Assembly (NCBI GenBank): GCA_019925795.1
Contig: CM034305.1
Span: forward strand, 96,074,433-96,138,432
DNA length: 64,000 bases
Source of the DNA: Dendrobium chrysotoxum
Taxonomy: Eukaryota > Streptophyta > Magnoliopsida > Asparagales > Orchidaceae
Reading direction: 5' to 3'
The notes under the pieces were generated by a model. The model was not told the origin of the DNA. It did not search any database and saw only the letters and a program-made list of their open reading frames with translations. Shown here piece after piece: positions 12,201 to 21,462 of this stretch (position 1 is its first letter; each line of letters starts with the position of its first letter). Both the position numbers and the translations under genes were made by a program.

Positions 12201-15200
12201 CTTTATAAAACCTATGAAATTTTATGTAATTCTCAATAAATAGCAAAAAAATCTACTCTATCTTTATAATGGATGTATGCATTTATTGCTGAACCGCTAT
12301 AATTCTCGTCTTTGTTATGTGTTGCAATCGCTTCCTTTCTCTGACAACATGTGCATCACTCACGATTGATGATGGAGTAATTCAAACTTCTAAAACAAAC
12401 CTACAACTAATAGTTCCCTCGATGTCATGATCACTCTGCAAAGTTCATTAACAATCACAATTTAGAACTTGAAGTTGAGAGATAGAGCGTATACTTTTTT
12501 TATTTAGAACCCCATATTTTAAAGAATACCTAAATAAGGAGAAAAAATGTTAATCAAATTTGAATTCAGCTCATTCACATGTTGTGTTTGCTGCATCGAG
12601 TAGCTTAGAATGAAAGTTGGACTCCCTCCTTTGGTCATCGAGTGTCTCAATCATTGTCAAATTCTTATAAGTTGTTGAATGTTTTTCGCTCATCCAGCTG
12701 CATAATACTTCTCTTCAGAAGGCTAAATAGTTAAAATATAGGTCCTCTCAGGCATTCCTCTCGACTCAACGACAAGTCCTTATAGATACCGCTATCCATC
12801 ATCGCCACCCTTTGCCCGTCACATGTAATTGCAATTGATTTGCATCCAACCAAATAACTCTGTGTGTTTATAAAATACAAATATTTATTTTACATTATAT
12901 TTAAAACTTCCCTGAATTCCAAATTCCTCCAACCAAACAGCCCCTCAGAATAACATGACTAAAATTTGCAGAATTAAAAAGACTTAGTAAACTGCAAGAG
13001 GAATGAATGGACAAGAAGAATACACAAAGGTTGACACTAAATAGTTGGAATATTGATAATGATGTCGATGGATTACATAGATTTACCAAAATAGCAACCT
13101 ATAAGAAGAATGAAAGAAAGAAAAGAAATAAAATAGTTAAAATAATGACATTTGATGCGGAGCATTTTAGTTATAATATTCCATAGGAGTAGTTTATCCA
13201 AGTTTGTTATAAGTTTTTCTAGAATGCTCTTTTTATCTTATATAAGCAAACTATTGTAAGAGGAAAGGGGATTATTGAATGAAAAATACATCTCTTTAAA
13301 GCTTTTAGAGCTGGTTTGTATTTGTTTCCCTGGATTTGGATTAAATCCTTCAAGCATCCTCGTCTTCCAATGATCCAACTACATCAGTTTGGTATCAGAG
13401 CCTGGAGCTTGCGAAGATCGATGGACTGCAGAAGAAGGTCGGCTGTCGACGACGATCGAAGCCGGAGAATAAGAATGGCGGTCGACGACGATCGACGTCG
13501 AGGAAGGTGGGCTGACAACGATGATCGAAGCCGTATAGCCTTCTATCAAGCTCAAGTGAAGGCATCACTTGATCGAATAGACAAAGATCTTCGGTCCATA
13601 CGGAGAATGCGAATGCGGTCGGCAACCATACCGAAGTATTCGTCTTCTTCATCCGCTTCACGCCATCCCAAACAGTTTTAAAATCAACTGGATGTGATTG
13701 ACAACTACCCTCCTCTCGAACTCCCTCTCCAATGGCGCGATCCGCCTCCCGAGTACCCTCCGTTGGAACTTCCGCTGCGATGGCGAGATCCTCCGCTCGC
13801 TCACACAGTCCGCAACCATCCCGTGGCGATCTTCAGCGACTCGCCTCCGCTCAAGCAAGCCATATCCCGATCAGATTTGCTCGCACGCCCACTGTCCCGC
13901 GTCACAGATTGTTCCGATTCCGCCTTCAATTCCTTTTGTGAGCAGACCAACGCCCACAATTCCATTCCTCCGACATTTTCCCATTTCCGGAATGTCACAG
14001 ACCTAGAGCTGGATATCGAGTAGATCCGCGATCCCCAACAACCCCAACACAACTTGCCGCTTATGCTTCCGCAACACTCGACCTGTGATTCCATGTCTGG
14101 CGTCGAGCGCAATTTCGCCCTCGAAATAGCCGAGCAATACCATCCCAAAGGCTCTTTCGAACCTCCACCTTCTTCTACTACCACAGCGGCCGATGATTCC
14201 AACCACCGCTCTTATTGCGATCTGAGAGTCTGCACTCGTCTCAGTTCACCCGAACGTTTCGCCTCTCGAGAGCATTCCGTCCTCCGCCCAATCAGCTCCA
14301 GCTCAAGAAGGCCAGATGCAGTCGTCGTCCCAGGCCTGAACGCTCTCAACGACATCCAATCCCAGATCCACGCGCCGCCAGCACGTTCGGCCCTGCGTCC
14401 GTCTCCAAATTCGTCTTCGTCTTCGCTCCTTCCCTCCTCTCACGACCAGAGCCATGAACTTAAGCTGCTTCAACGCGATTTCGGCCCCGACACAACTCCG
14501 CCCTCGCTTCCGCTCCGCTTCGGCAATCCCATGCCCGACCTCACACTTACGTGCGATCTGTTGAACTCCAACCACCGCTCAAGTCGTGATCGTGACCCTG
14601 ACCATGCTCGAGATCGAGACAGCGAACGCCGCACACAGTGCTCCCGTGTTAACCCTTTCTTTCGCATTTTCTTTCCACGGAAAATTTCCACCGCAACCAA
14701 CCAAAAATCGGGATATGACAACATAGCACAGTTCATGATCGGATTTATCTTGACTGGGATGCCGATAGCCAATCTTCTCTTCAAGATCTATGGAAGGACT
14801 AGCACAGGAATTGAGATTGACGATGAGAAGCTAGCACGTTTTGTTGAGCATGTGGATAAAGATAACAACGAAATCATAACTTTTGAGGAGTGGAGAGACT
14901 CTCTTCTCCTATACCCACATGAGGCAACCATTGAGAACATCTACCATTATTGGGAAAGAGTCTGCCTTGTAGATATTGGCGAACAGGCTGTTATTCCAGA
15001 AGGGATCAACAAGCATGTAAATGTGAGCAAGTATTTGATTGCAGGTGGAGTGGCTGGAGCAACTTCTCGTACATCAACTGCTCCTCTCGACCGTCTTAAA
15101 GTGGTTATGCAAGTCCAGACAAAGAGTGCTCAAATTATTCCAGCAATAAAGGATATTTGGAGAGGAGGACGTTTCTTGGGATTTTTTAGAGAAAAGAGAG

Positions 15201-17110
15201 ACAATGGTGCATACGAGCCTGAAGCTGATTCTATTGTGCAAAAGCCGGTTCGCAAGCTGTTTGATGAAGTGCCACAAAGGATTACCATCTCTTGGAATGC
15301 AAGGGTTCAACTGCATGTAAAGAATCATTTTCTTGAGCTAGTAGATGATTATTGGCCCAGGAGGACTACATTCAAAATCTTCGACCCAGGAGGATTGATT
15401 ATAATTTTTACATTTATCTTACTCTCTATAATGTGTCTCGACGGAGTCGAGCGCTTTTCACGCAAGGGGAGAATGATGCGGAGCATTTTAGTTATAATAT
15501 TCCAAAGGAGTAGTTTATCCAAGTTTGTTATAAGTTTTTCTAGAATGCTCTTTTTATCTTATATAAGCAAACTATTGTAAGAGGAAAGGGGATTATTGAA
15601 TGAAAAATACATCTCTTTAAAGCTTTTAGAGCTGGTTTGTGTTTGTTTCCCTGGATTGGGATTAAATCCTTCAAGCATTCTCGTCTTCCAACGATCCAAC
15701 TACATCAACATTGATATTGATGAATTACATAGATTTAATATAATAGCTTAAATGAATGAATGGAAAAGAAGAATACGCAGGAGTTGACATCAAATAGTTC
15801 GAATAATGATAATGATATTGATGCTAATGATATGCTTCTTATTATCTTCAATCTTGCCACAGGTGTGATATCTGGCTGGATCCCATCCTATTTCTATCAT
15901 ATAAATACAAAACATCTATATAATCAAAACTAATTATTTTTTTGGATTCTCATCTGACATATCCTACACTCAAAATTCTCATTATAAATTAACATCCTCC
16001 TTTATATTATGAGTAATGCTATAGTCCCCAGACAAATTCAAACATAATATTTCAACTTCTTAATAATTGTGCATTGGATATGTGACTTTTTATGTATGTA
16101 ACATACATTATGATGTGTTGCATGGGAATAAAAAAATCCATTTTACGAGTGAATTTATTTGGTCATTAAAGCATTATTCTTAGAGAAGTCCATGCAATAC
16201 ATAATCAATCAACTTTAGTATTGCATTTATTTCAAAATAAATTTAATGACATTGAGATCCATCCTCACCTAATTTTGATCAAAATATTCTGATTCAATTT
16301 GCTTTGAGAAAAATGTTACACATGATGAACCAATCAAAATTTATATTACACTCATTTTAAATCAAAGTGACAAACAAAAATGTATAAAATTGAAACTTAA
16401 TCAATCATTTCTGTCCTTGGACTGATCAAATTGAAAACCAAGCATCAATCTTCTTTCAAAACATCAACCAAACATCCGAAAATGGAAAAGATAAGGAAAC
16501 TGGAACATTAGATCATACCTTGGAATCCCTTGCCAATGGTTGTCCCGGACACATCAACGATATCTCCCTCCTTGAATATCTCTTCAATTACGAGCCTCTG
16601 CCCCGGCTCGAAACCCTCGATGGACTGGAGCCGGAATTCCTGGAGATGGCGCATTGGGATGGCACCGGCCTTGCTGAGATGGCCGAGCTCCGGCCTAGTG
16701 AGTTTCCGGTCGCGTACGCGGCGGTATCCCACCTGCACTGCGTCGTATCCGTCTGTGGCGGCCGTCTTCACCTGGGTGACGATGTTGCCCTCGCGGAACC
16801 CGACGACGGTGACGGGGACGACAGTGCCCTCCGGTTCAAAGTAGGACATCATTCCCAACTTCGTGCCCATAACACCAACACCCGCCTCCATGCTCATCTT
16901 CGTCGCAGCAGCTGTGCCGCGGCGAGTTCCGCGGCCGAGGGCGAGGGACAGCGAGTGGAAGCAGTTGGAAGAGGAGGAGGAATCGAGGTGGAGGGTTTTG
17001 GAGAAAGAAGAGGAGAGGGGGACGAAGGTTTGGCGAGAAAGTCCTCGCCTTTGGGTTGGGGATCGCGATAAGGGACAGCGCGCCCCGGCCATCGGAGTAG
17101 TGGCCGCCAT
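9212..17110 (-). CDS. RPL3: Plastid 50S ribosomal protein L3, two exons
   Basis: Nuclear gene for the bacterial-type L3 of the chloroplast 50S subunit, which binds 23S rRNA near the peptidyl-transferase centre. Exon 1 is 17110-16519 and exon 2 is 9501-9212, joined in phase 1 across a GT-AG intron (donor CAAG/GTATG, acceptor TGCAG/GC). The product is 293 aa. The first 70 or so residues are Ser/Arg-rich with few acidic residues, as in a chloroplast transit peptide. The L3 domain starts near VGVMGTKLGMM. Exon 2 carries the family signature region (GIKRHNFRRGPMTHGSKSHR, then GRVYKGKKMPGRMG). The length is near that of Arabidopsis plastid L3 (about 270 aa). The 7,017-bp intron is unusual and is filled with transposons. 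Exon 1 is GC-rich, and a long plus-strand open frame there is only its shadow. Confidence 0.95.
10147..10809 (-). mobile_element. Cassandra-type TRIM retrotransposon with 5S rRNA-like LTRs
   Basis: Two direct repeats, 10147-10370 and 10587-10809 (about 224 and 223 bp), begin TGTAACAG on the plus strand. Read on the minus strand they begin TGTG and end TTACA. On the minus strand the upstream repeat is followed by AAATGGTATCCGAGC, a degenerate tRNA-Met primer-binding site. Each LTR holds sequence matching the 3' half of plant 5S rRNA (AAGCGTGCTT and GGATGGGTGACCTCCTG in reverse complement near 10223-10279 and 10665-10722). Small size, no coding capacity and a 5S-like LTR define Cassandra TRIMs. 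Flanking bases CAAGG/CAAGA are a possible imperfect 5-bp target duplication; the exact LTR ends are uncertain by 2 bp. It lies within the L3 intron, in the same orientation as the gene. Confidence 0.85.
10810..13152. other. L3 intron filler with an old internal duplication
   Basis: No gene seen. Segments at about 11430-11890 and 12565-12855 are diverged direct copies: both hold AGCTCAT.CAC.TGTTG, then GAATG.AAGT, then CTTCTCTTC blocks in the same order. They may be relics of one transposon. Open frames at 11534-12019 fall in this repeat and match no family I recognise. Confidence 0.35.
12985..13108 (+). repeat. Pre-insertion tandem repeat, left unit
   Basis: The unit GAATGAATGGA.AAGAAGAATAC ... 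GTTGACA..AAATAGTT ... GATTACATAGATTTA recurs, rearranged in order, at 15712-15835 on the other side of the LTR element. The retrotransposon therefore landed between two copies of an older tandem repeat. Confidence 0.5.
13153..13386 (+). repeat. 5' LTR of the gene-carrying element
   Basis: 234 bp, starts TGATGCGGAG and ends CTACATCA. It contains a TATA-like TCTTATATAAG near 13230-13250, which would serve as the element promoter. It differs from the 3' LTR at five positions. Confidence 0.95.
13390..13405 (+). other. Primer-binding site (initiator tRNA-Met)
   Basis: TGGTATCAGAGCCTGG starts 3 bp after the 5' LTR. It matches the complement of the 3' end of plant initiator tRNA-Met over 12 bases, with one mismatch in the next four. 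Confidence 0.9.
14054..15580 (+). CDS. Chimeric 508-codon ORF inside the LTR element (carrier and PPR-like fragments)
   Basis: The open frame runs from 14054 through the interior into the 3' LTR. Residues 1-220 are Ser/Pro/Arg-rich and unrecognised. From about residue 253 (14810) to 15190 it matches plant Ca2+-dependent mitochondrial ATP-Mg/Pi carriers (SCaMC/APC): an EF-hand loop starting DKDNN, then FEEWRD and YPHEATIENIYHYWERVCLVD, then the first carrier repeat with IAGGVAGATSRT and the signature PLDRLK. The match stops after GFF, where a full carrier would continue for about 200 residues. At 15246-15305 a VRKLFDEVPQR...SWN motif looks like part of a PLS-type pentatricopeptide repeat. The sixth EF-loop residue is Glu, not the usual Gly, so Ca2+ binding may be impaired. 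No intron is visible in the carrier part, consistent with capture from spliced RNA. Whether the ORF is translated is unknown. Confidence 0.7.
   Translation: MPLMLPQHSTCDSMSGVERNFALEIAEQYHPKGSFEPPPSSTTTAADDSNHRSYCDLRVCTRLSSPERFASREHSVLRPISSSSRRPDAVVVPGLNALNDIQSQIHAPPARSALRPSPNSSSSSLLPSSHDQSHELKLLQRDFGPDTTPPSLPLRFGNPMPDLTLTCDLLNSNHRSSRDRDPDHARDRDSERRTQCSRVNPFFRIFFPRKISTATNQKSGYDNIAQFMIGFILTGMPIANLLFKIYGRTSTGIEIDDEKLARFVEHVDKDNNEIITFEEWRDSLLLYPHEATIENIYHYWERVCLVDIGEQAVIPEGINKHVNVSKYLIAGGVAGATSRTSTAPLDRLKVVMQVQTKSAQIIPAIKDIWRGGRFLGFFREKRDNGAYEPEADSIVQKPVRKLFDEVPQRITISWNARVQLHVKNHFLELVDDYWPRRTTFKIFDPGGLIIIFTFILLSIMCLDGVERFSRKGRMMRSILVIIFQRSSLSKFVISFSRMLFLSYISKLL
15464..15473 (+). other. Polypurine tract
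   Basis: AAGGGGAGAA directly abuts the 3' LTR, as expected for the plus-strand primer of an LTR retrotransposon. Confidence 0.85.
15474..15707 (+). repeat. 3' LTR of the gene-carrying element
   Basis: 234 bp and collinear with the 5' LTR without gaps. It is followed by the ACATT target duplication. Confidence 0.95.
15713..16518. other. Remaining L3 intron, right part
   Basis: Holds the second copy of the old tandem repeat (15712-15835) and then AT-rich sequence up to the exon 1 donor at 16518. No gene or element could be defined in 15836-16518. Confidence 0.5.
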
Positions 17111-17223
17111 TCTTCAGTCCTCTCTTGCTTTAGCCGTTCCTATATCTTTGGGTAGAGAAGCATTTCGTTATCCTTATTACTCTTAATTAATAATATTTAT
17201 TAAAAAAATTCATATATATATAT
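17111..17223 (-). promoter_or_regulatory. L3 5' leader and remaining core promoter
   Basis: Only 113 bp separate the L3 start codon from the Mutator-like element. On the minus strand this strip has an AT-rich TTTAATAAATATT TATA-like stretch near 17185-17205, about 80-90 bp upstream of ATG, and a pyrimidine/purine-mixed leader. Distal promoter elements must now lie beyond or inside the transposon. The assignment rests on position and composition only. Confidence 0.4.
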
Positions 17224-17304
17224 GGCCAAATTTTTGAAAGAAGCAACCAGAAGAGATCATTTACGAGAAGCAGCATAATCGGGCAGCAATTTTAAAACAA
17301 TCCA

Positions 17305-17412
17305 ATACGCCGAACTATCTGGCGTAATGAAGAATACGCCAAGCTAGTTGGCGAATTCTTTGGGAATCTCGTTTTGTGAATAATACGCCAAACGCTCAGG
17401 CGTATTCATTGC
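17305..17412. repeat. Left subterminal palindromic modules of the MULE
   Basis: Three short hairpins follow each other: AATACGCCGAACTATCTGGC..., AATACGCCAAGCTAGTTGGC... and AATACGCCAAACGCTCAGGC.... Each has a TACGCC/GGCGTA stem and a variable loop. The same stem motif recurs at the other end of the element. Confidence 0.75.
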
Positions 17413-18085
17413 TTTACAAATAAATTTTTTTTGCTTTGTTTTCCGTTCCTTCAGCACTGAATATTAAACTAACTATTTTATTATATATTCTAAATTATAT
17501 CAGATATGTTGAATTAATTTATGAAAATAAAATTTCATTAAATTACTGATATAACTTTGATACTTAAAATTTTTAAATCTAATATTAAAAAAGTTAAAAA
17601 AATTATTACAAAAATTTTAAATATCATCAAACACATTTACTTTGGATGAATAATTAAAGAAGTATAAATTTAGGAAAATTTTGGAAGGTTAAAAATAAGT
17701 TTTTTTTGTAATTTAAATTTGAAATATTGTAATAGAATATTTAGTTGTAAGTTGAAGAATAAGAGATTAATTAAAATTTTAATTAATTTAAATTAAATAT
17801 TATATTTCTTTTAATATAAAGTAAATTGTAATAATAACAGTTATTTCTTATAAGTATTGGTAATAGTTTAAATAACTATAAAAAAATATTTATCTAACTA
17901 AAAGAGCAAATTAAATAACTAAAATAGTATAGTTATAGTATAATTTTAAAAAATTTGAATATATTAAAATAGCATTAATGATGAGTAAAAATCTTAATAA
18001 TTAATAAGTAACATTTAAAATGAATAAATAATAGAATTATTTAATTTTGTAGAAATATAATTCCTTGATATAAGCTCACATTATA
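17413..18085. other. AT-rich stretch inside the MULE
   Basis: Very AT-rich with no coding region visible. Confidence 0.5.
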
Positions 18086-18787
18086 TCATATATTCCTAAG
18101 TACATATCGTACACGAGCTTGGAGCTGTGTTTGGGTAGGACAACATTTGAAATTGAACTCAAATTCATGTTGAAGCTCCTTCCAGTCTTGTCGATCTAAA
18201 AATTCTTTCTCCTTTCCATGTTCAGAACGTTGCAGTAGCATTTTATAGTACTCTAGAAGCCATTGATCATGTTTGTGGCACCAAGAATGATATAGAATAC
18301 AGTGATCTATATCAAGCATAGACCTTCCCATTCCTGGCTCAACTGTACCCTCTTTGTCACGTCCAAGTTCCAGAATACGACTCTTTAAAAAATTTAATGG
18401 TACGAGGTGACCCCCCATGTCACAAAATCTATCTTGTAGCAATTTCCAACCAACGTCTCGAAGTTCAAAGCCAGACCTATATTGCCTTATTTTCATAACA
18501 TCATGATTTTCATGCCATAGAATGCAATCCTCGTCTTCCCCCCAAGTATGCATAACACATCTAAAAATTTCATTAGATCTTGCCTTCGCTTCTAAGATCT
18601 CATCTGTATTGAAAGCCAAACTTTCATGCAAACGGCTACTTCCTTCTTCAATTAGTTGTTGTGTTGGTATGGCTCTCATTTTATCCATGATAGAAGAGTA
18701 CATTTTAACAAATGAAGTTGAAGTGGTAGATTTGGTAAAGCTGTCAAGTAGTTGATCCTTTGTAGGTTGCGTATCCCTATGTACCAT
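18086..18787 (-). CDS. Uncharacterised ORF in the MULE
   Basis: A 233-residue ORF starting at MVHRDT (18787; an in-frame upstream ATG-like start exists at 18811). I do not recognise the family. It is soluble in character, with no signal peptide or membrane segment. It has Cys/His/Trp-rich blocks (CVMHTWGEDEDC, LWHENHD, CILYHSWCHKHDQW) and an EF-rich C-terminus. It follows the PMD gene on the same strand, about 340 bp downstream of its stop. It could be a further transposon gene, a downstream exon of the same transcription unit or a captured host fragment. Its freedom from stops over 700 bp in AT-rich DNA suggests real coding history. Confidence 0.45.
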   Translation of the reverse strand: MVHRDTQPTKDQLLDSFTKSTTSTSFVKMYSSIMDKMRAIPTQQLIEEGSSRLHESLAFNTDEILEAKARSNEIFRCVMHTWGEDEDCILWHENHDVMKIRQYRSGFELRDVGWKLLQDRFCDMGGHLVPLNFLKSRILELGRDKEGTVEPGMGRSMLDIDHCILYHSWCHKHDQWLLEYYKMLLQRSEHGKEKEFLDRQDWKELQHEFEFNFKCCPTQTQLQARVRYVLRNI

Positions 18788-19122
18788 GGAAAAAATGATG
18801 TTATATGACAAAAAAAGTGGGACCTTTTAAAAAAATTATTTTAAACAATTACATATTGGATATTAAGTTATAGGTAAATTTAGATAGAAATATAATAGTA
18901 CATGTAGTACTTTAATATTAAGATACAATCCTTGACGTCATATTATGAAATACAATAGATCTTTTTAAGTAAATTTTATATTAATTTAAATAGGTATTCG
19001 TTATTATGTTGTGTATATTGTCCTATTGTATTAGTTAAGGTAAGCATTGAAATTGAGAGCAGCATAAGGCAAACTTAAATTAATTGAGAGCAGGATATAG
19101 AAAATACATTATCATAACTTTA

Positions 19123-21462
19123 CTAGCGATGACGCGGAAGAGCTCTACTACCAGGAGTATATCTAACTGGGGCCTTCCTTCTTCGTCGTTGCAGTTGTTG
19201 CTCCTCAATAAATTCCTCTTCTTGCTCTATAACTTCAGGTTGATGATGCGTTGTCTCAGTATGATGTTGTGAAGGTTGTCCTCCCATCAATAGTATATCT
19301 TGCTGCGAGGGGGAGGTCGGCAACCCAACACTTGACATCCAATCTGGTATTGGAATGGGAAAAAATGAATGTGTTGTTTGTTGTTGAGATGGTGTGCCAT
19401 AGTATATCTCATGTGCACCACTTTGTTGTGCATCGTATGGGCTCCAATGTTGCGTGGATGGTCCTGCCCCAGTCATGTCGTAGATGGTCGATGGAGTATG
19501 CATTGAAACTCTAGGTGGTTCCCTCTCAGTACTTTGATGGTGGTGGCTTCCCGTGGATCTAGATGGAGCATCAGAGGTTGACCGTCTTGCTCCATGAACT
19601 CTATGAGAACTTGATGGTTGTTCCCTCGTTTGGTCCCTCTCCTCAGTTCTAGTGTCAAAAGTAGTGTAATCGATATAAACTGAACGCTGAACTCTAGCAG
19701 AAAGCTCTGTGACCTGGTTAACTGCTAACTGTAATGAACTCGCATTTTGGCCGTGCCCCCCGGCCAATGGTTCTAGAATTGCAGTTGAACGTATGTAGTA
19801 GTCCGCCTACAAAATGTGATTTTCGTGTCAAATTAAAATCTTTTAAACATCTAAGATATTTGCGGTTTAATAACACATACCACCAATCGTTCCCCTGGAG
19901 ATCGAGGTAAGAAAGTTTCTGGTGGTGCCGCCTGTGGCTGTAAGAGATAAATCGATGCCCATGACCTGTACCAGCGTAGGTATGTGCCTAATTCCCTATT
20001 ACCTGTGCCTTCTGGAGGAGATATTGACACCACATATGCTCTCCTTTCTTCCCACATCTGAAGGTATTCTCGATATTGTACTGTCCAGTCTAAATCTGCT
20101 CTGCCTCGTCCATCAATCCTTCTGAAATTTTGTTCCATTGGTGGAATATCTGTGAACTGTGCCCCCCCGAATTGTCGCATGACACGGTCTGGAAGATGCC
20201 ACTCGGCACGCTTCCAGCTAATGAGTGGGACTCGAGCAGGCCAAATGTCCCTCCCCTCCTGACATTGGATAGGCAGAGCTGCAAGAATCTCATCTGTGTA
20301 TGGAGTCATGCTCACCTGACATTAATGATGTTAAATATTATTAGTGATGCTTAGTTTTTTATAAATGTATAAGGATAGAGGATAATGAATTATGTCGTAC
20401 CTGACTAACCCTTAAACCGTCCAAGTCATCACGATATGTCATAGTGTTTCCGGATGGGAGCTCTCGTATTCGATCTTCTGCCCACCTGTATATGACAGAA
20501 ATTACTATTATCACATGACATTTGAATATAATTAATTAATGTAATTATATGTTTATACCTGCAGCCAAGAGGTCTGCCGCCGAGATCGAATATGTGTGGT
20601 ACACGTAGTGTGGGTCTCCCAACGTATAATCGCTCCCAGGACCATACTTGTAGTAATGCCACTGTAATGACACATGCGATCGCGATGTGTCTGGTATCAA
20701 AAAGCACCCTATCATGAACAGGATGTAGGCACGAACATGCTGAATAAATGGACCAGGAGCTAACTCTTCGTATGAATCCCTATAGAATGTCCATCTAATC
20801 CACCGCAACGGGAGCATCGACTCGACCTGTGCACTACCCATTCTAAACGTGGCGATATCATCTTCATCACCAGGTGCATGGTATACCGTATCCCTTCCTG
20901 GATGTGTACCAAGGAGTTCATCACAACAATCCGGCCAGGACTCCCAACGACGGCCAACGCCCACCGCATTTGGCCCAACTACAGCAGGCCCATCAATTCT
21001 CAGACCAAGTATAACTTGCACATCCTGGAGCGTAATTGTCATCTCTCCAACCGTGAAATGGAAGGTGTTTGTGAGTGGACACCATCTCTCTACAAGTGCT
21101 GTTATCAGGTTATGATCCAAACGTATAAATTGTAGATGCCGGATGTTTTCAAGCCCAAGGTTTCTCAGAATATATATCATGCGGGGGCACTCTACCGGCC
21201 ACTCACGCGCCATTCTTAAATGTGTTGAAGCAACCAATGGAGATGCCTGTTGTAAAGGAAAATCATATTAATATAATAGAAATTAGACATGAAAAATGAA
21301 AATTTTATACTTGATAGATGTAGTAATAACCTGGTCAGGGTCGTGGGCCCTATGTGATGCTCCTAGAGATGCTATACTAATCTGAGTTGGTTGAATGTTT
21401 TCGTTGCGCACCTCATGGGCGGTTCGCCGCCCACCACGTCGCCGCCTCGATCTATCAGCCAT
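19123..21462 (-). pseudogene. Plant mobile domain (PMD, MAIN-like) gene, disrupted
   Basis: Five exons are visible with GT-AG borders: 21462-21331 (starts MADRSRRRRGG), 21246-20559, 20485-20401, 20315-19881 and 19806-19123. Exon 2 carries the PMD hallmark, with RLDHNLITALVERW, the TFHFTVGEMTITLQDV block and LGLRIDGPAVVG. Exon 3 continues with RWAEDRIRELPSG. Exon 5 is a Gln/Ser/Thr/His-rich tail ending in a basic RRRRKAPVRYTPG segment. Within exon 2, at about 20650-20665, the family match moves from one frame (PDTSRSHVSLQW) to another (LLQVWSWERLYVGRP). About 35 residues usually present between these blocks are missing. Exon 3 joins in phase only with the second frame. A deletion therefore appears to have broken the ORF. 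The gene lies in a Mutator-like element; PMD proteins include Arabidopsis MAIN, needed for meristem maintenance and TE silencing. Confidence 0.75.

Larger units (their letters stand above)
13153..15707 (+). mobile_element. Intact non-autonomous LTR retrotransposon carrying host gene fragments
   Basis: The element has all the end structures of a recent LTR insertion. The 5' LTR is 13153-13386 and the 3' LTR is 15474-15707, both 234 bp, TG...CA, with 5 differences by my count (about 98% identical). A target duplication ACATT is present at 13148-13152 and 15708-15712. A primer-binding site complementary to initiator tRNA-Met is at 13390-13405, and a polypurine tract AAGGGGAGAA at 15464-15473. 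The 2.1 kb interior has no protease, reverse transcriptase or integrase. It instead holds a GC-rich segment, an EF-hand/mitochondrial-carrier cDNA fragment and a PPR-like fragment in one long ORF. This resembles maize Bs1, which carries pieces of host genes and must be mobilised in trans. It lies antisense within the L3 intron. Confidence 0.93.

Noticed and set aside
13395..14784. Minus-strand ORFs of 66-133 codons in the LTR element
   Set aside because: They overlap the GC-rich interior whose recognisable cargo reads on the plus strand, and none has a family match.
16520..17186. Plus-strand ORFs of 104-183 codons
   Set aside because: They are antisense shadows of the GC-rich L3 exon 1, which has clear homology on the minus strand.
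18522..21135. Plus-strand ORFs opposite the PMD gene and neighbouring ORF
   Set aside because: Antisense shadows; the minus-strand frames carry the family motifs and splice sites.
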